The translations under genes were made by a program, and so were the position numbers. Below are positions 1 to 8,605 of a DNA stretch of 64,000 nt, in pieces. Every line of letters starts with the position of its first letter. Position 1 is the stretch's first letter. This stretch comes from Avimonas intestinalis. GTDB taxonomy: Bacteria > Bacillota > Clostridia > Oscillospirales > Acutalibacteraceae. Location of the stretch: assembly GCA_904380375.1 (NCBI GenBank), contig CAJFID010000006.1:22070-86069 (forward strand). Direction: 5' to 3'. The notes under the pieces are model-generated. The model was not told the origin of the DNA and searched no databases. It was given only the letters and a program-made list of their open reading frames with translations.

Positions 1-348
1 GGGCGTGCTGACCTTGCCTGCCATACGAAAAGGCGACTGCGGCCCGTCGCCTGCCAGGGCGTACATCCGGTGCCGGGCATTCTGCCCGTCGTCCGCGGCG
101 ACATAGATCACCCAGCCGCCGTCGATGCGGTGCAGCTCGGGTGCCCAATAGTCCCGCGAATAGGCCGTGCCCTCCGGCGCGGTGTAAACCCGCACCGGCT
201 CCGCCCGGCCGATCCCGCTTAGCCGCTCCGACCGGGAGACAAAAACGGAGCTGCCCTCGGAGAAACAATAATAATACGCGCCCTCGTGGTAAAAGACCCA
301 TGGGTCGGCATGGGGAGTAGGAAGCAGGGGGTTGAGGATGGTGTCCAT
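1..348 (-). CDS. GH43-family glycoside hydrolase, N-terminal part (runs off the left edge)
   Basis: The ATG lies at 348, with an AAAGGGG ribosome binding site about nine bases upstream. The frame stays open to base 1, giving 116 residues of a longer protein. The start NPLLPTPHADPWVFYHEG carries the ADPW/Y motif whose Asp is the catalytic base in the five-bladed beta-propeller family GH43. It is followed by YYCFSEG and DYWAPELH, also typical of GH43 (arabinofuranosidase/xylosidase-type enzymes). No signal peptide is seen, so it probably acts on imported oligosaccharides. It is divergent from the large sugar operon and shares its control region. The acid catalyst and substrate determinants lie outside the window, so specificity is unknown. 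Confidence 0.8.
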   Translation of the reverse strand, partial: MDTILNPLLPTPHADPWVFYHEGAYYYCFSEGSSVFVSRSERLSGIGRAEPVRVYTAPEGTAYSRDYWAPELHRIDGGWVIYVAADDGQNARHRMYALAGDGPQSPFRMAGKVSTP

Positions 349-454
349 ACAAGGATTCCCCTTTCTAAAATAAAAATACCGGTCCATCCGCGCCGGCGCG
401 CCGGGATGGATAGGACGGCAGGAATCCCGGCACGCCGGACATCCGTCCGACTTA

Positions 455-483
455 TATATAAGCCAAACGGGGCCAAATGTCAA
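455..483 (-). promoter_or_regulatory. Sigma-A promoter for the GH43 gene
   Basis: Reading leftward, TTGACA (483-478) is followed by 17 bases and TATATA (460-455). It is correctly oriented and about 105 bases upstream of the GH43 start. The stretch between it and the gene contains no other obvious element. Confidence 0.65.
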
Positions 484-564
484 ATGCTTTTGGATTTCTA
501 TTTTAAGGAAAATTATCCAATAACAGTTTGATCGTTGATAAACACAAAAAATTTCAAAATAGTA

Positions 565-592
565 TTGACAATTCATTGGTTTATGATATACT
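565..592 (+). promoter_or_regulatory. Sigma-A promoter of the sugar operon
   Basis: TTGACA (565-570) and TATACT (587-592) are separated by 16 bases, and a TGn extended -10 (584-586) precedes TATACT. The predicted transcription start falls at about 598-600, inside the palindromic operator. This is the arrangement expected for a promoter controlled by repression. Confidence 0.75.
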
Positions 593-597
593 CATTT

Positions 598-629
598 TTA
601 GATTAACGTTAACGTTATCGATAATCTAA
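598..629. promoter_or_regulatory. Palindromic LacI-type operator, copy 1
   Basis: A 32-base imperfect palindrome has outer arms TTAGATTA/TAATCTAA and a core with AACG/TTATCG elements. It lies directly over the predicted start site of the promoter at 565-592. The 30 bases 599-628 match 27 of 30 positions of a second copy at 27816-27845. The AACG-rich symmetric core is typical of LacI-family operators. The LacI gene at 24815 is the obvious candidate to bind it, but this is inference. Confidence 0.7.
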
Positions 630-777
630 GGCCCGTACGACAGATCACTGCGGAAAACCATCAAAAAGAGTTGTTTGGTTTGCCAGTGCCGTTTTCATGA
701 ACAAAAGGCCGCCGGCTCATGCGGCAGGCGGCGGACAGAGCCCGGCCCGACCGCCGGGGAAGGGAGAGGGAAAAGGG

Positions 778-1833
778 TTGGAAACGCAGAAGAAGCTGGA
801 ACGCCTCCGGCGGTATTTGCAGGAGAACGGGATCCCGGCAGCGGTCATCAGCCGGCAGCCGAATTTTTCTTGGCTGACCGGCGGAGGGCGAGGCTTCATC
901 GGCCTGGCGTCGGAAGCTGCCTGCGGCCGTCTTGTCGTTACAGCCGACCGGGCGGTCCTGGTGGCCAACAACATTGAAGCCGGCCGCTTGGCCGCGGAAG
1001 AGCTTCCCGCCGGCGTGTTTGCCAGTGAGATCGTCCCCTGGGCGCAGGACGGGGAGATCCCGGCGGTGATCCGGGGCCTGTGCCCGGACGGCTACCGCGC
1101 GGACGCGGAGCTGGAGCCCTTCTTCTTAAGCCAGCGCACCGTCTTGTGCCCGGAGGAAGCCGGCCGCTTCCGCCTTTTGGGCCGGGAGGTAGACAGGGCG
1201 ATGTGGGAAGCGGCGCGGGGCGCCTCTTGCGGGATGTCGGAATTTGAAATGGCCGGCCGCCTGTCCGCCGCCCTTTGGAGCCGGGGGATTGAGCCGATCA
1301 CCCTGTTGATCGCGGCGGACGGCCGGAGCCGGAGGGTGAGGCATTATGTCCCCACCGGCGCTTTGGCCCGGCAGGGGTTCCTCTGCTCGGTTTGCGCCCG
1401 CCGGGGAGGGCTGGTTGCCTCCGCCACCCGCATCCTGGCGTTCCGGCCGGACTTTGCACAGGAGTATGAACGGCTGCTTGAAGTAGAGGCCGCCGCAATC
1501 GGGGCAACGGTTCCCGGCCGGACGATGGGGGAGGTTTTCCGGATCATCGCCGCGGCTTACGAGAAGGCGGGGTTCCCGAGGGAAATCCGGCGGCATCACC
1601 AGGGCGGGCTGACCGGCTACCAGCCCCGCGAGATCCGGGCGGATGCGGAAACGGCGCATGAGATCTGCGCGGGCGAGGCATACGCCTGGAACCCCTCCTG
1701 CGAGGGGGCGAAATGCGAGGACACCCTCCTGGTTACAGCGGAGGGGGCGGAGATCCTGACCGCCGGCGGCGGTTGGCCGTCCCGGTTGGTTGCGGGGAGG
1801 GAGCGGCCGGCTGTGCTGCGGCTGTATGGCTGA
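778..1833 (+). CDS. M24-family (pita-bread fold) protein with degenerate metal site
   Basis: The protein has 351 residues. An ATG at 697 is in frame but has no ribosome binding site and would add 27 low-complexity residues. TTG at 778 follows a GGGAGAGGG and gives a natural N-terminus (METQKKLERLRRYLQENG). The creatinase-like N-terminal domain (about 1-130) and the M24 domain (about 150-350) are recognisable, with HHQGGLTGY and AWNPSCEGAKCEDTLLV near the end. The paired metal-binding Asp residues of true M24 peptidases are absent (CARRGGLVASATR where DxG...D.TR is expected), and the usual EP is NP. It is therefore probably not a standard Xaa-Pro peptidase. It is the first gene after the operator and overlaps the next gene by eight bases. 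Confidence 0.75.
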   Translation: METQKKLERLRRYLQENGIPAAVISRQPNFSWLTGGGRGFIGLASEAACGRLVVTADRAVLVANNIEAGRLAAEELPAGVFASEIVPWAQDGEIPAVIRGLCPDGYRADAELEPFFLSQRTVLCPEEAGRFRLLGREVDRAMWEAARGASCGMSEFEMAGRLSAALWSRGIEPITLLIAADGRSRRVRHYVPTGALARQGFLCSVCARRGGLVASATRILAFRPDFAQEYERLLEVEAAAIGATVPGRTMGEVFRIIAAAYEKAGFPREIRRHHQGGLTGYQPREIRADAETAHEICAGEAYAWNPSCEGAKCEDTLLVTAEGAEILTAGGGWPSRLVAGRERPAVLRLYG

Positions 1834-2806
1834 CCGGAGGAGCCCGGCGACCGGGCCGGGCGCCGGGCTGGATGGCCGCTCCGCCGGCCTGCTGCTGGCC
1901 CTTTCCCTGATCTGGGCGGTGTATTACCTGTTCAGTCAGAGGCTGGTGGCGGCGCTCACCTGCTTCCCCGCCGGCCTGGCCATCCGGGTGCTCACGTTTT
2001 TCCTCCTGCCGCTCCTTGCGGCGGCCGGCCGGCGCATCCGGGAGCTGAAGCCCCCGCCGCTGCGGATGATGCCGGTGATGATGCTGATTGGGCTGCTGGG
2101 TTTTCTGCTTGACTTTACGGCGTTTTTAGGCCTGCGGCATGAGAGTGCCGGCGGCGGCACCGTCCTGCTGAAAACCGACGTCCTTATGGCGGCGGTAATC
2201 GGCGCCGTGGTCTGCAAGGAAAAATTCCGGCTCCGGGACGTCGGGGCGATCCTATTGATGTTCAGCGGCGTCCTGCTGACCATGGATGTCTTTCATTTGA
2301 GGCTTTCGGGGCTTAACGACCTGTTTTTTGTCCTCAGCGCCTTTTTCGTTACGCTCAACGCCTTTGTCATCCAGTGGGCGCTCCACCACCCCCGCACCCC
2401 GGTCAAGGGGATGACGATTGGGTTTTACAACAATTTTTACGCGATGCTCCTATTTGGCGCCGCCGTCCTGATCAGCGGGACGGGGGAGGAGCTCGCCCAG
2501 GGGATATCCCGTCCGGACGTATGGGGCGTGGCGCTGGCAGCGGGCCTGGGCCAAAGCTTTGTCTATGTATTTTATTACGCTGCGCTGGGCCGCCAGCCGG
2601 TCTGGATCGTCAAGGTGTTCCTGCTGCTGATGCCGGTGTTTACCACCGCCATAGAGGCAGCCGCCTCGTGGCTCTTAACAGGGGAGTCCGGGCTGAGCTG
2701 GTCCCGCTTGGCGGGGATGGCTCTGGTGCTGGCCGGGGCGGCGGTCCTGCTCCTGAAAAAGAGGCCGGCGGCCTCCGCATCCCCGCCCCCGCAAAAAGGG
2801 GAATAA
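1826..2806 (+). CDS. DMT/EamA-family membrane transporter
   Basis: The ATG at 1826 overlaps the stop of the preceding gene (ATGGCTGA), which suggests translational coupling. The 326-residue protein has about ten hydrophobic segments in two repeated halves, as in EamA/RhaT-type drug/metabolite transporters. The last segment ends in LLLKKRPA. Family members move small metabolites, often outward. In this operon it could import the substrate or export a product that cannot be metabolised further. The sequence does not decide between these. Confidence 0.8.
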   Translation: MADRRSPATGPGAGLDGRSAGLLLALSLIWAVYYLFSQRLVAALTCFPAGLAIRVLTFFLLPLLAAAGRRIRELKPPPLRMMPVMMLIGLLGFLLDFTAFLGLRHESAGGGTVLLKTDVLMAAVIGAVVCKEKFRLRDVGAILLMFSGVLLTMDVFHLRLSGLNDLFFVLSAFFVTLNAFVIQWALHHPRTPVKGMTIGFYNNFYAMLLFGAAVLISGTGEELAQGISRPDVWGVALAAGLGQSFVYVFYYAALGRQPVWIVKVFLLLMPVFTTAIEAAASWLLTGESGLSWSRLAGMALVLAGAAVLLLKKRPAASASPPPQKGE

Positions 2807-2838
2807 ACGAAACGAGGGAAACGAAAGGGAGAAAGCCA

Positions 2839-3993
2839 ATGGAATTTTCGTGTTATCTGCCGGTGCGCATCCGGTTCGGCTCCGAGGCGCTGCGGCAGCT
2901 TGCCGGCCGGGCGGCCCCGCCGGTGCTGATTGTCAGCACCGAAGCCCTGACGCGGCTGGGTATCACCGGCAAAGCGGCGAAAGCCTGCGGCGGCGCGCCG
3001 CTGATTTACGACCAGGTGGAAGCCAACCCCACGGTGCATACGGTAGAAAGCCTGGCCTGCCTGATCCGGGAAAAGCGGGTCGCTACGGTCGTAGCGGTCG
3101 GCGGCGGAAGCAGTATGGACGCCGCCAAGGCCGCCTCCTGCCTGGCGGCGGGGGAGGCCGACCTGCGAGGATGCCTTTACCGGGGCGATCCCCTTCCCCG
3201 CCGGACGGTGTCCCTCCTGCTGGTTCCCACGACGGCGGGGACGGGGAGCGAGGTCACCAACGTGGCGGTCCTTTCCGACCCGGAGGGGAACCGGAAAACC
3301 CCGCTGGTTTCCGACCATTTGTGGGCCGATGCGGCGATCCTGGCCCCGGAGATGACGCAGACCGCCCCGCCGGGCGTGACGGCCTCCACCGGCTTTGACG
3401 CGCTGATCCACGCTGTTGAGGCGTACTGGGCCGTCTCTACCCAGCCGATTAGCCGGGCGCTCGGCCTGGAAGCCGCTCGCCTGGTCTGCCACAACCTGCG
3501 CCGCGCCTATGACGACGGCAGCGATTTGCAGGCGCGGGAGGGGATGCTCCTGGGCAGCCTTTTGGCGGGCATGGCCTTTTCCCAAACCCGCACGACCGTC
3601 CTGCACGCGGCGAGCTTCCCCCTCACCAGCGAATTCCATGTTGACCATGGCCGGGCCTGCGCGGTCAACCTGCTGCCCGTCCTGCGCTACGTCCGGCGGT
3701 ATATCCCGGGGCCGATGGAGGCCCTGGCTGCATACTGCGGATACGCCGGCTTTGCGGAGTGGGCGGCGATGCTGGAGGAGTTGATGGCCCACTGCCGGAT
3801 GCCTCTTAGCCTAGGCGAGGTAGGGGTCACAGCGGCGGATATCCCCCATCTGGCGAAGGTGACCGTGAGCGCCGCCATCGCCGGGCTTACCCCGGCGCCG
3901 ATCAATGAGACCGTCGTACAGAGCCTGCTGGCAGACAATTTGTACCGCAGGAAAGGAGGGGCCACACCGCCCGAGGATTCGGGCAATGCGTAA
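2839..3993 (+). CDS. Iron-containing (group III) alcohol dehydrogenase
   Basis: The ATG at 2839 follows a GGGAGAAAG stretch. An in-frame extension upstream only overlaps the transporter gene in another frame. The protein has 384 residues, usual for the family. GGGSSMD (88-94) is the NAD(P) motif. The four metal ligands are visible as D187 and H191 (GFDALIHAVEAY), H256 (LHAASF) and H270 (DHGRA). Family members interconvert short aldehydes or ketones and alcohols, for example 1,3-propanediol or lactaldehyde-type substrates. Within this operon it would reduce a C3 aldehyde or oxidise a sugar-derived alcohol. Confidence 0.85.
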   Translation: MEFSCYLPVRIRFGSEALRQLAGRAAPPVLIVSTEALTRLGITGKAAKACGGAPLIYDQVEANPTVHTVESLACLIREKRVATVVAVGGGSSMDAAKAASCLAAGEADLRGCLYRGDPLPRRTVSLLLVPTTAGTGSEVTNVAVLSDPEGNRKTPLVSDHLWADAAILAPEMTQTAPPGVTASTGFDALIHAVEAYWAVSTQPISRALGLEAARLVCHNLRRAYDDGSDLQAREGMLLGSLLAGMAFSQTRTTVLHAASFPLTSEFHVDHGRACAVNLLPVLRYVRRYIPGPMEALAAYCGYAGFAEWAAMLEELMAHCRMPLSLGEVGVTAADIPHLAKVTVSAAIAGLTPAPINETVVQSLLADNLYRRKGGATPPEDSGNA

Positions 3994-4059
3994 AAAGGAC
4001 GCCGGCAGTTTCAAACAGTTCAGAAAATGAGAGAGCGATTTGGAGGGAGGAATCCAATT

Positions 4060-5271
4060 GTGAAAAGAGCGCTTACCTTGTGCCTGGCTTTGGCGTTCGC
4101 CGTTTTATCGGCCGTTCCCGGGATTTGCGCCGAAGCCGCCGATACGCCGCGGCTGGTTGCGCACTATGAGTTTGCGGACGGCGCCGTAGGGGAAGACTCC
4201 GCCGGCTCGGGCAGCCTCAAGGCCGTCGGCACCGACGGCGCCTCGGAGGCGGTGCCCAAGCTGGTGGAAGGGCCCAACGGGATGAAGGCGGTGGAATTTG
4301 ACCAGACCTACGCCCTCGTCACCGACAAGCAGGATGTGACCGATACCCTGACCGAGTTTACCGTCAGCTTCCTGATCAAGGCCAACGAGGCCGGGGAGAT
4401 GCGCAACAACGTGTTCTCTACCGGCCTGGGCAACGGCAACCACCCCGACCATAGCGGGATCAATATGCTGCTCAACCCCACCAAGGGGTATCCGGAGATC
4501 CGGCTGTACGGCGGCTCCGCCCCCAACAACGGGGAGAAGTGGGGGACGGATCAGTTCAAAAACGACGACGGGGAGGCCGGCGCCGCCAATTGGAAAAACC
4601 GAGAAAATCCCTATGTCTACGATACGAGCAAGTGGTACCGCGTGGTGCTGACCGTGAAGCTGGCCGACGGCAGCGCTTCCGGCTTCCAGAGCTGCTATAT
4701 TGAGGCGATGGACGCAGTGCAGTCCAAGGCGGATTTCCGGGAAAACGACAATTACTACGTCGCCGCCCTGCCCAACAACCTGACCAGCATCCAAAACGAG
4801 AAATACCCGCTGTCGATCGGCGGTACCTACAATTATTGGGTAAGCGGCAGCAACCCGGAGACCTTCTACAACGAAGCGGGCAAATTTTACGGGATGTTCA
4901 TCGGCCAGCTGGCGGATTTCCGCATTTACGACAAAGCGCTGACCGACGACCAGATTGTGGAGCTCTTTGTCAGCAACCAGCTGGAGGGGGAGCAGGCGGC
5001 GGAAACCGACCCGCCGGCCGATACCCCGGAAGAGACGGATCCGGTCACTGAGCGGACCGAAAGCGATCCGCCCGCGCAAGGGACGGAGGACCGCCCCACA
5101 GAGCCTTCGGGTACGACGGCCGGGGAAGAAGAGGGCCTTAGCCCCGGGGCGATCGCGGGCATTGCAGCGGCGGTGGTCGTGGTCGCGGCAATCGGCGTGG
5201 CGGCCGCGGTGCTGGCCAGCCGCAAAAGGCCCAAGGGAGACGGCACGCCTCCGAATTCCGGCGAGATTTAG
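4060..5271 (+). CDS. Secreted, membrane-anchored LamG-domain protein 1
   Basis: GTG at 4060 is chosen because GGAGGGAGG ends nine bases before it and it gives a clean signal peptide (KRALTLCLALAFAVLSAVPGICA). The earlier in-frame ATG at 4027 has neither. The 403-residue protein has a LamG/concanavalin-like domain (about 25-300, starting LVAHYEFADG), a Thr/Glu/Pro-rich spacer, and a C-terminal hydrophobic segment ending in SRKRPKG. It is thus likely exported and held at the cell surface. It is a paralogue of the next gene. LamG folds usually bind glycans or proteins, so a role in capturing the polysaccharide used by this operon is plausible. Confidence 0.75.
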   Translation: MKRALTLCLALAFAVLSAVPGICAEAADTPRLVAHYEFADGAVGEDSAGSGSLKAVGTDGASEAVPKLVEGPNGMKAVEFDQTYALVTDKQDVTDTLTEFTVSFLIKANEAGEMRNNVFSTGLGNGNHPDHSGINMLLNPTKGYPEIRLYGGSAPNNGEKWGTDQFKNDDGEAGAANWKNRENPYVYDTSKWYRVVLTVKLADGSASGFQSCYIEAMDAVQSKADFRENDNYYVAALPNNLTSIQNEKYPLSIGGTYNYWVSGSNPETFYNEAGKFYGMFIGQLADFRIYDKALTDDQIVELFVSNQLEGEQAAETDPPADTPEETDPVTERTESDPPAQGTEDRPTEPSGTTAGEEEGLSPGAIAGIAAAVVVVAAIGVAAAVLASRKRPKGDGTPPNSGEI

Positions 5272-5357
5272 CGCCGGAAGGTCTGTGCAAGCTTTGGCGG
5301 TTGCTTGTAAATCGAACCGCTTAAAAATTTAGGGTGAAGCAAAGGAGAGAAACGGTC

Positions 5358-6551
5358 ATGAAAAAACGCACGATTTCCTGCGCGGTCCTGTCCGCCTGCC
5401 TGCTGTTCGGCGGCGCCACCGCGGCGATGGCGGAGACCCCAGCCCCGAACCTGGTGGCCCATTACACCTTTGCCGATGCAAGCAACGTCGGCAAGGATTC
5501 CGCCGGCTCGGACGATATGACGGTGGTCAGCGCCAGCCTGCAGGAGGACGCCGGCCTGGCCAAGGTCGTGGACGGCCCGGACGGGATGAAGGCGCTGGAG
5601 TTTGACCAGTCCTACGCGCTGCGCACCGACGCCGACGACGTGCTGGACGGCCTCAAGGAGTTCACCATTACCTACCTGGTGGCGGCCAACGACGCGGGGG
5701 AGCTCAAGTACAACATGTTTTCCACCGGCTTGGGCAACGGCAACAACATCCAGAACAGCGGCATCAACGCCCTGATGGATTTTGCCAAGGATGAAAGCGT
5801 CCGCACCGGTTCTCCGGACGTCCGCCTGTACGGCAGCGAAAACGTCGGCGAGAAGTGGACGGCCGACCAGCGCAAGAACGACGACGGCAAAAACGGCCGG
5901 AGCTTCTGGATCGACCGGATCGGCGGCGATATTGACGCGCCGGTGCCGACGTCCTATGCGGCCGGCGAATGGTACCGCATTGTCATCACCGTCAAGCTGA
6001 GCGACGGCACCAAGACCAGCGAGGAGCAGCAGCTGTGGCCGAACGGGAACCAGGGCGACGCCTTCTATCCCGGCACCGGCACGCAGAGCGTGTACATTGA
6101 AAAAATGGACGGCATCCAGGCCAAAAGCGACCTGGTCGAGAGCCAGAATTTCTATGAAACCGTGCTGCCGTATGACCTGACCAGCATCAAAAACGAGAAA
6201 TACGGCCTCACCCTCGGCGCGGCCTACGACGTCGGGAAAGACGCCTTCAACACCTCCGCCGGCGCCAATTACAGCATGTTCATCGGGAAGATGGCGGATT
6301 TCCGCATCTATGACAAGGCGCTGACCCAGGACCAGATCGTCAGCCTGTTCCAGAACAACGAGCTGACCGACACCAGCGGGCAGGAGGACGACACGACGCC
6401 GGTTACCAAGCCTCAAACGCCGGCCACTCCCTCCGGCGACGGCAACCCGTCCACCGGCGTGGAAACCAGCCTGCTGCCGTTCCTGGCGCTGATCCCTGCG
6501 GCGGCCGTAGTCGGCGTCCTGGCGGTCCGCCGCCGCAAGGCCGAAAAGTAA
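5358..6551 (+). CDS. Secreted LamG-domain protein 2 with NPSTG-type C-terminal sorting signal
   Basis: The ATG at 5358 has AAAGGAGAG upstream. The 397-residue protein has a signal peptide (to about AAMA) and a LamG-like domain (LVAHYTFADA to FRIYDKALTQDQIVSLF). It then has a Thr/Pro spacer and NPSTG followed by a hydrophobic stretch and RRRKAEK. That tail resembles a sortase signal (an LPXTG variant), so it is probably attached to the wall. It shares domain order and many blocks (GLGNGN, ADFRIYDKALT) with the upstream neighbour but carries insertions of 20-30 residues. The ligand is unknown. Confidence 0.75.
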   Translation: MKKRTISCAVLSACLLFGGATAAMAETPAPNLVAHYTFADASNVGKDSAGSDDMTVVSASLQEDAGLAKVVDGPDGMKALEFDQSYALRTDADDVLDGLKEFTITYLVAANDAGELKYNMFSTGLGNGNNIQNSGINALMDFAKDESVRTGSPDVRLYGSENVGEKWTADQRKNDDGKNGRSFWIDRIGGDIDAPVPTSYAAGEWYRIVITVKLSDGTKTSEEQQLWPNGNQGDAFYPGTGTQSVYIEKMDGIQAKSDLVESQNFYETVLPYDLTSIKNEKYGLTLGAAYDVGKDAFNTSAGANYSMFIGKMADFRIYDKALTQDQIVSLFQNNELTDTSGQEDDTTPVTKPQTPATPSGDGNPSTGVETSLLPFLALIPAAAVVGVLAVRRRKAEK

Positions 6552-6622
6552 CGGCCGGATTGTCCAAGCTTTCCCCGCCGCGCCGGTGCGCGGCATGAAA
6601 CCTCCTTTCACCAGACGGCGAA

Positions 6623-6701
6623 GGGCGGCGGGCCGGCCCGCCGCCCGGCCGCCCTACCAAGACGGGATCCCCGGGGGACGGCGTTGCCTCCGTTCCCCGG
6701 G
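6623..6701 (+). promoter_or_regulatory. Two GC-rich hairpins between LamG2 and the oxidoreductase gene
   Basis: A perfect 24-base palindrome (6623-6646) is followed by a second hairpin with a 12-bp stem that includes one G-U pair (6670-6681 with 6690-6701). Neither has a U-run, so they are unlikely to be full terminators. They could protect or separate the LamG part of the transcript from the enzyme part. Confidence 0.4.
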
Positions 6702-6737
6702 CCGGTTCCCCATTACAATAGGAGAGAAGAATACCAT

Positions 6738-7829
6738 ATGAATCCGTTTCGCGTAGCGGTGCTCGGTGCGGGCGACCGCGGGAAAGCCTACAGCAAGGCG
6801 CTCAAACAGCTGGAAAACGACTGCGTGCTGGTCAATGTCTGCGACATCCTGGACGACCGGGCGCAGAAAGCCAAAGAGGATTTTGGCTTTGAAGAAACCT
6901 TTTACGATTACCGGGACGCCGTGGATACAAATGACATCGACATCGTTATTGTCTGCACCCCGGCGTATTTCCACAGCGAGATGGCGATGTACGCCTTGAA
7001 CCGCAAAAAGCATGTCCTATGTGAAAAACCGATGGACCTGTCCTTTGAAAAAGCGAGCGAAATGGTGGCTTGCGCCAAACGAAACGGCCGTGTGCTGGCC
7101 ATCGGCCACCAATATCATAATTTTATGAACTTCTGCAAGCTGAAAAAGGTATTTGAGCAGGGGGCGGTGGGCCGGCCGGTCCTGATGCGGTGCGAGGATA
7201 CCCGCCCCGTCCGCCCGAAAATCGCCATGCACGACGCCGAATTCGGCAACGGCGGGCCGCTTAACGATATGTCCTGCCATTTTACCGACCTGATGCGGTG
7301 GTACTTTGACGCGGATCCGGTCAGCGTCTGCGCCAAAGGGCTGGTGCTGGCGGAAAACAGCCCCACGCTGGCATCCATCCCCAACAAAGCGGTGGATACG
7401 GTGAACATCCTTGTCACGTTTGCTTCCGGCGACGTCGGCGTCATTACCGTGAGCTGGGCGTATCCCAAAAACAAGCATTGGCGCCAGCAGGTATCCGCCT
7501 ACGGCCCGGCCGGCACGGTCGAAGTGGCCGGCGACGCCGTGACCGCCTATCTTGAGGACGACAACAACGTTACCTATGAACTGGACAGCCGGGAACGGGA
7601 TGAGACGGAGAACCCGGAAAAGACGGTGCTCCGCCATTTCCTTGACGAGATCAACGGCGTGGGCAAGGTGCAGGTGACGGGGGAGGACGCGCTCAAGGCC
7701 TTTGCGGTATCCCTGGCCGCCGTCAAGTCCTCCCGGCTGGGCCGGCCGGTCTCCCTGCAGGAGATATACAACGAGAAGCCCAGCATCTACAGCGCGATGC
7801 ACGAAAAAGAGGAGGGAAGGACATGGTAA
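6738..7829 (+). CDS. Gfo/Idh/MocA-family sugar oxidoreductase
   Basis: The ATG at 6738 follows GGAGAGAAGA. The protein has 363 residues. A Rossmann domain with GAGDRG near the N-terminus binds NAD(P), and HVLCEKPMDL carries the EKP motif whose Lys is catalytic in the family. The C-terminal half is the alpha/beta domain. It probably oxidises or reduces a hydroxyl of a sugar or sugar derivative. It overlaps the next gene by seven bases and is followed closely by two isomerases and a split transketolase, which puts it in the same catabolic route. The exact substrate cannot be read from the sequence. Confidence 0.85.
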   Translation: MNPFRVAVLGAGDRGKAYSKALKQLENDCVLVNVCDILDDRAQKAKEDFGFEETFYDYRDAVDTNDIDIVIVCTPAYFHSEMAMYALNRKKHVLCEKPMDLSFEKASEMVACAKRNGRVLAIGHQYHNFMNFCKLKKVFEQGAVGRPVLMRCEDTRPVRPKIAMHDAEFGNGGPLNDMSCHFTDLMRWYFDADPVSVCAKGLVLAENSPTLASIPNKAVDTVNILVTFASGDVGVITVSWAYPKNKHWRQQVSAYGPAGTVEVAGDAVTAYLEDDNNVTYELDSRERDETENPEKTVLRHFLDEINGVGKVQVTGEDALKAFAVSLAAVKSSRLGRPVSLQEIYNEKPSIYSAMHEKEEGRTW

Positions 7830-8593
7830 AAATCGCCTGCCAGACCATTGTGTTTGGGGAACATATCAAAGAAAACATCAAGACCATCCTCCCGGCCGTA
7901 AAAAAGGCCGGGTACGACGGGGTGGAAATCGGCGTCCGCCATCTGGACAAGGCCCGTCCGGACTATTACCGCGAGCTGCTCCGGCGCAACGGGCTGGAGC
8001 TCCTGGCCATCCATGTGGGCGGCAACTTTTTGGAGCCGGATTCCGTACAGAAGCAGATTGATACCTTTGAAGACACCCTGCGTTTTGCCTGCGAGCTGGA
8101 AATCCCTTACCTGTTTATTTCCGGATTTCATAAAAAGGGCAAGACCAAGGAGGATTACCAGGAGGAGGCGGCCGTCTATAACCGCTTAGGGGAAATGTGC
8201 CGCAGCCAGGGCCGGAAGCTTTGCTTCCACAACCATGACTGGGAGATCTGGAACGGGGAAATGGGGTTCCGTACCCTGATGGCCAATACCGACCCGGAGG
8301 TATTCCGCCTGGTGCCGGACGTGGGCTGGGTGTTCCGCGGCGGAGCCGACCCGGTGACGCTCCTTACCGAATTCAAGGACCGCATTGAGGCGCTGCATTT
8401 TAAGGAATTTACCGCGGACAATTCCTTTACGGAGCTGGGGGAGGGCGTCGTGCCGTTCCGGGAGGTATACCAGGCGTTCCACGGCCTCCGGGATCCGCTG
8501 TGGCTGGTGGCCGAGCAGGACAAGACCGTCAAGGGCCCCGAGGCCAGCGCGGCGGAAAACTACCGCTATCTTGCCGGCCTCTGCGGCCGATAA
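7823..8593 (+). CDS. Xylose isomerase-like TIM-barrel sugar isomerase/epimerase
   Basis: The ATG at 7823 lies inside the 3' end of the previous gene, preceded by GGAGGGAAGG. The 256-residue protein is an AP-endonuclease-2-type TIM barrel. It has the family's pattern of metal-ligand blocks: VEIGVRH, the FHNHDWE segment, VPDVGWV, and LHFKEF near the end. Such proteins (IolE, IolI, hydroxypyruvate isomerase, tagatose or apiose-type isomerases) use a divalent metal to move a carbonyl or epimerise next to it. It is tightly coupled to the Gfo/Idh/MocA gene. The substrate is unknown. Confidence 0.8.
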   Translation: MVKIACQTIVFGEHIKENIKTILPAVKKAGYDGVEIGVRHLDKARPDYYRELLRRNGLELLAIHVGGNFLEPDSVQKQIDTFEDTLRFACELEIPYLFISGFHKKGKTKEDYQEEAAVYNRLGEMCRSQGRKLCFHNHDWEIWNGEMGFRTLMANTDPEVFRLVPDVGWVFRGGADPVTLLTEFKDRIEALHFKEFTADNSFTELGEGVVPFREVYQAFHGLRDPLWLVAEQDKTVKGPEASAAENYRYLAGLCGR

Positions 8594-8605
8594 GGGGGGC
8601 GCCCG

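Noticed and set aside
2374..2838. Long N-terminal extension of the alcohol dehydrogenase frame
   Set aside because: It overlaps the transporter gene in another frame, is rich in Gly/Arg/Pro as expected for an out-of-frame GC-rich reading, and the ATG at 2839 gives the standard family N-terminus.
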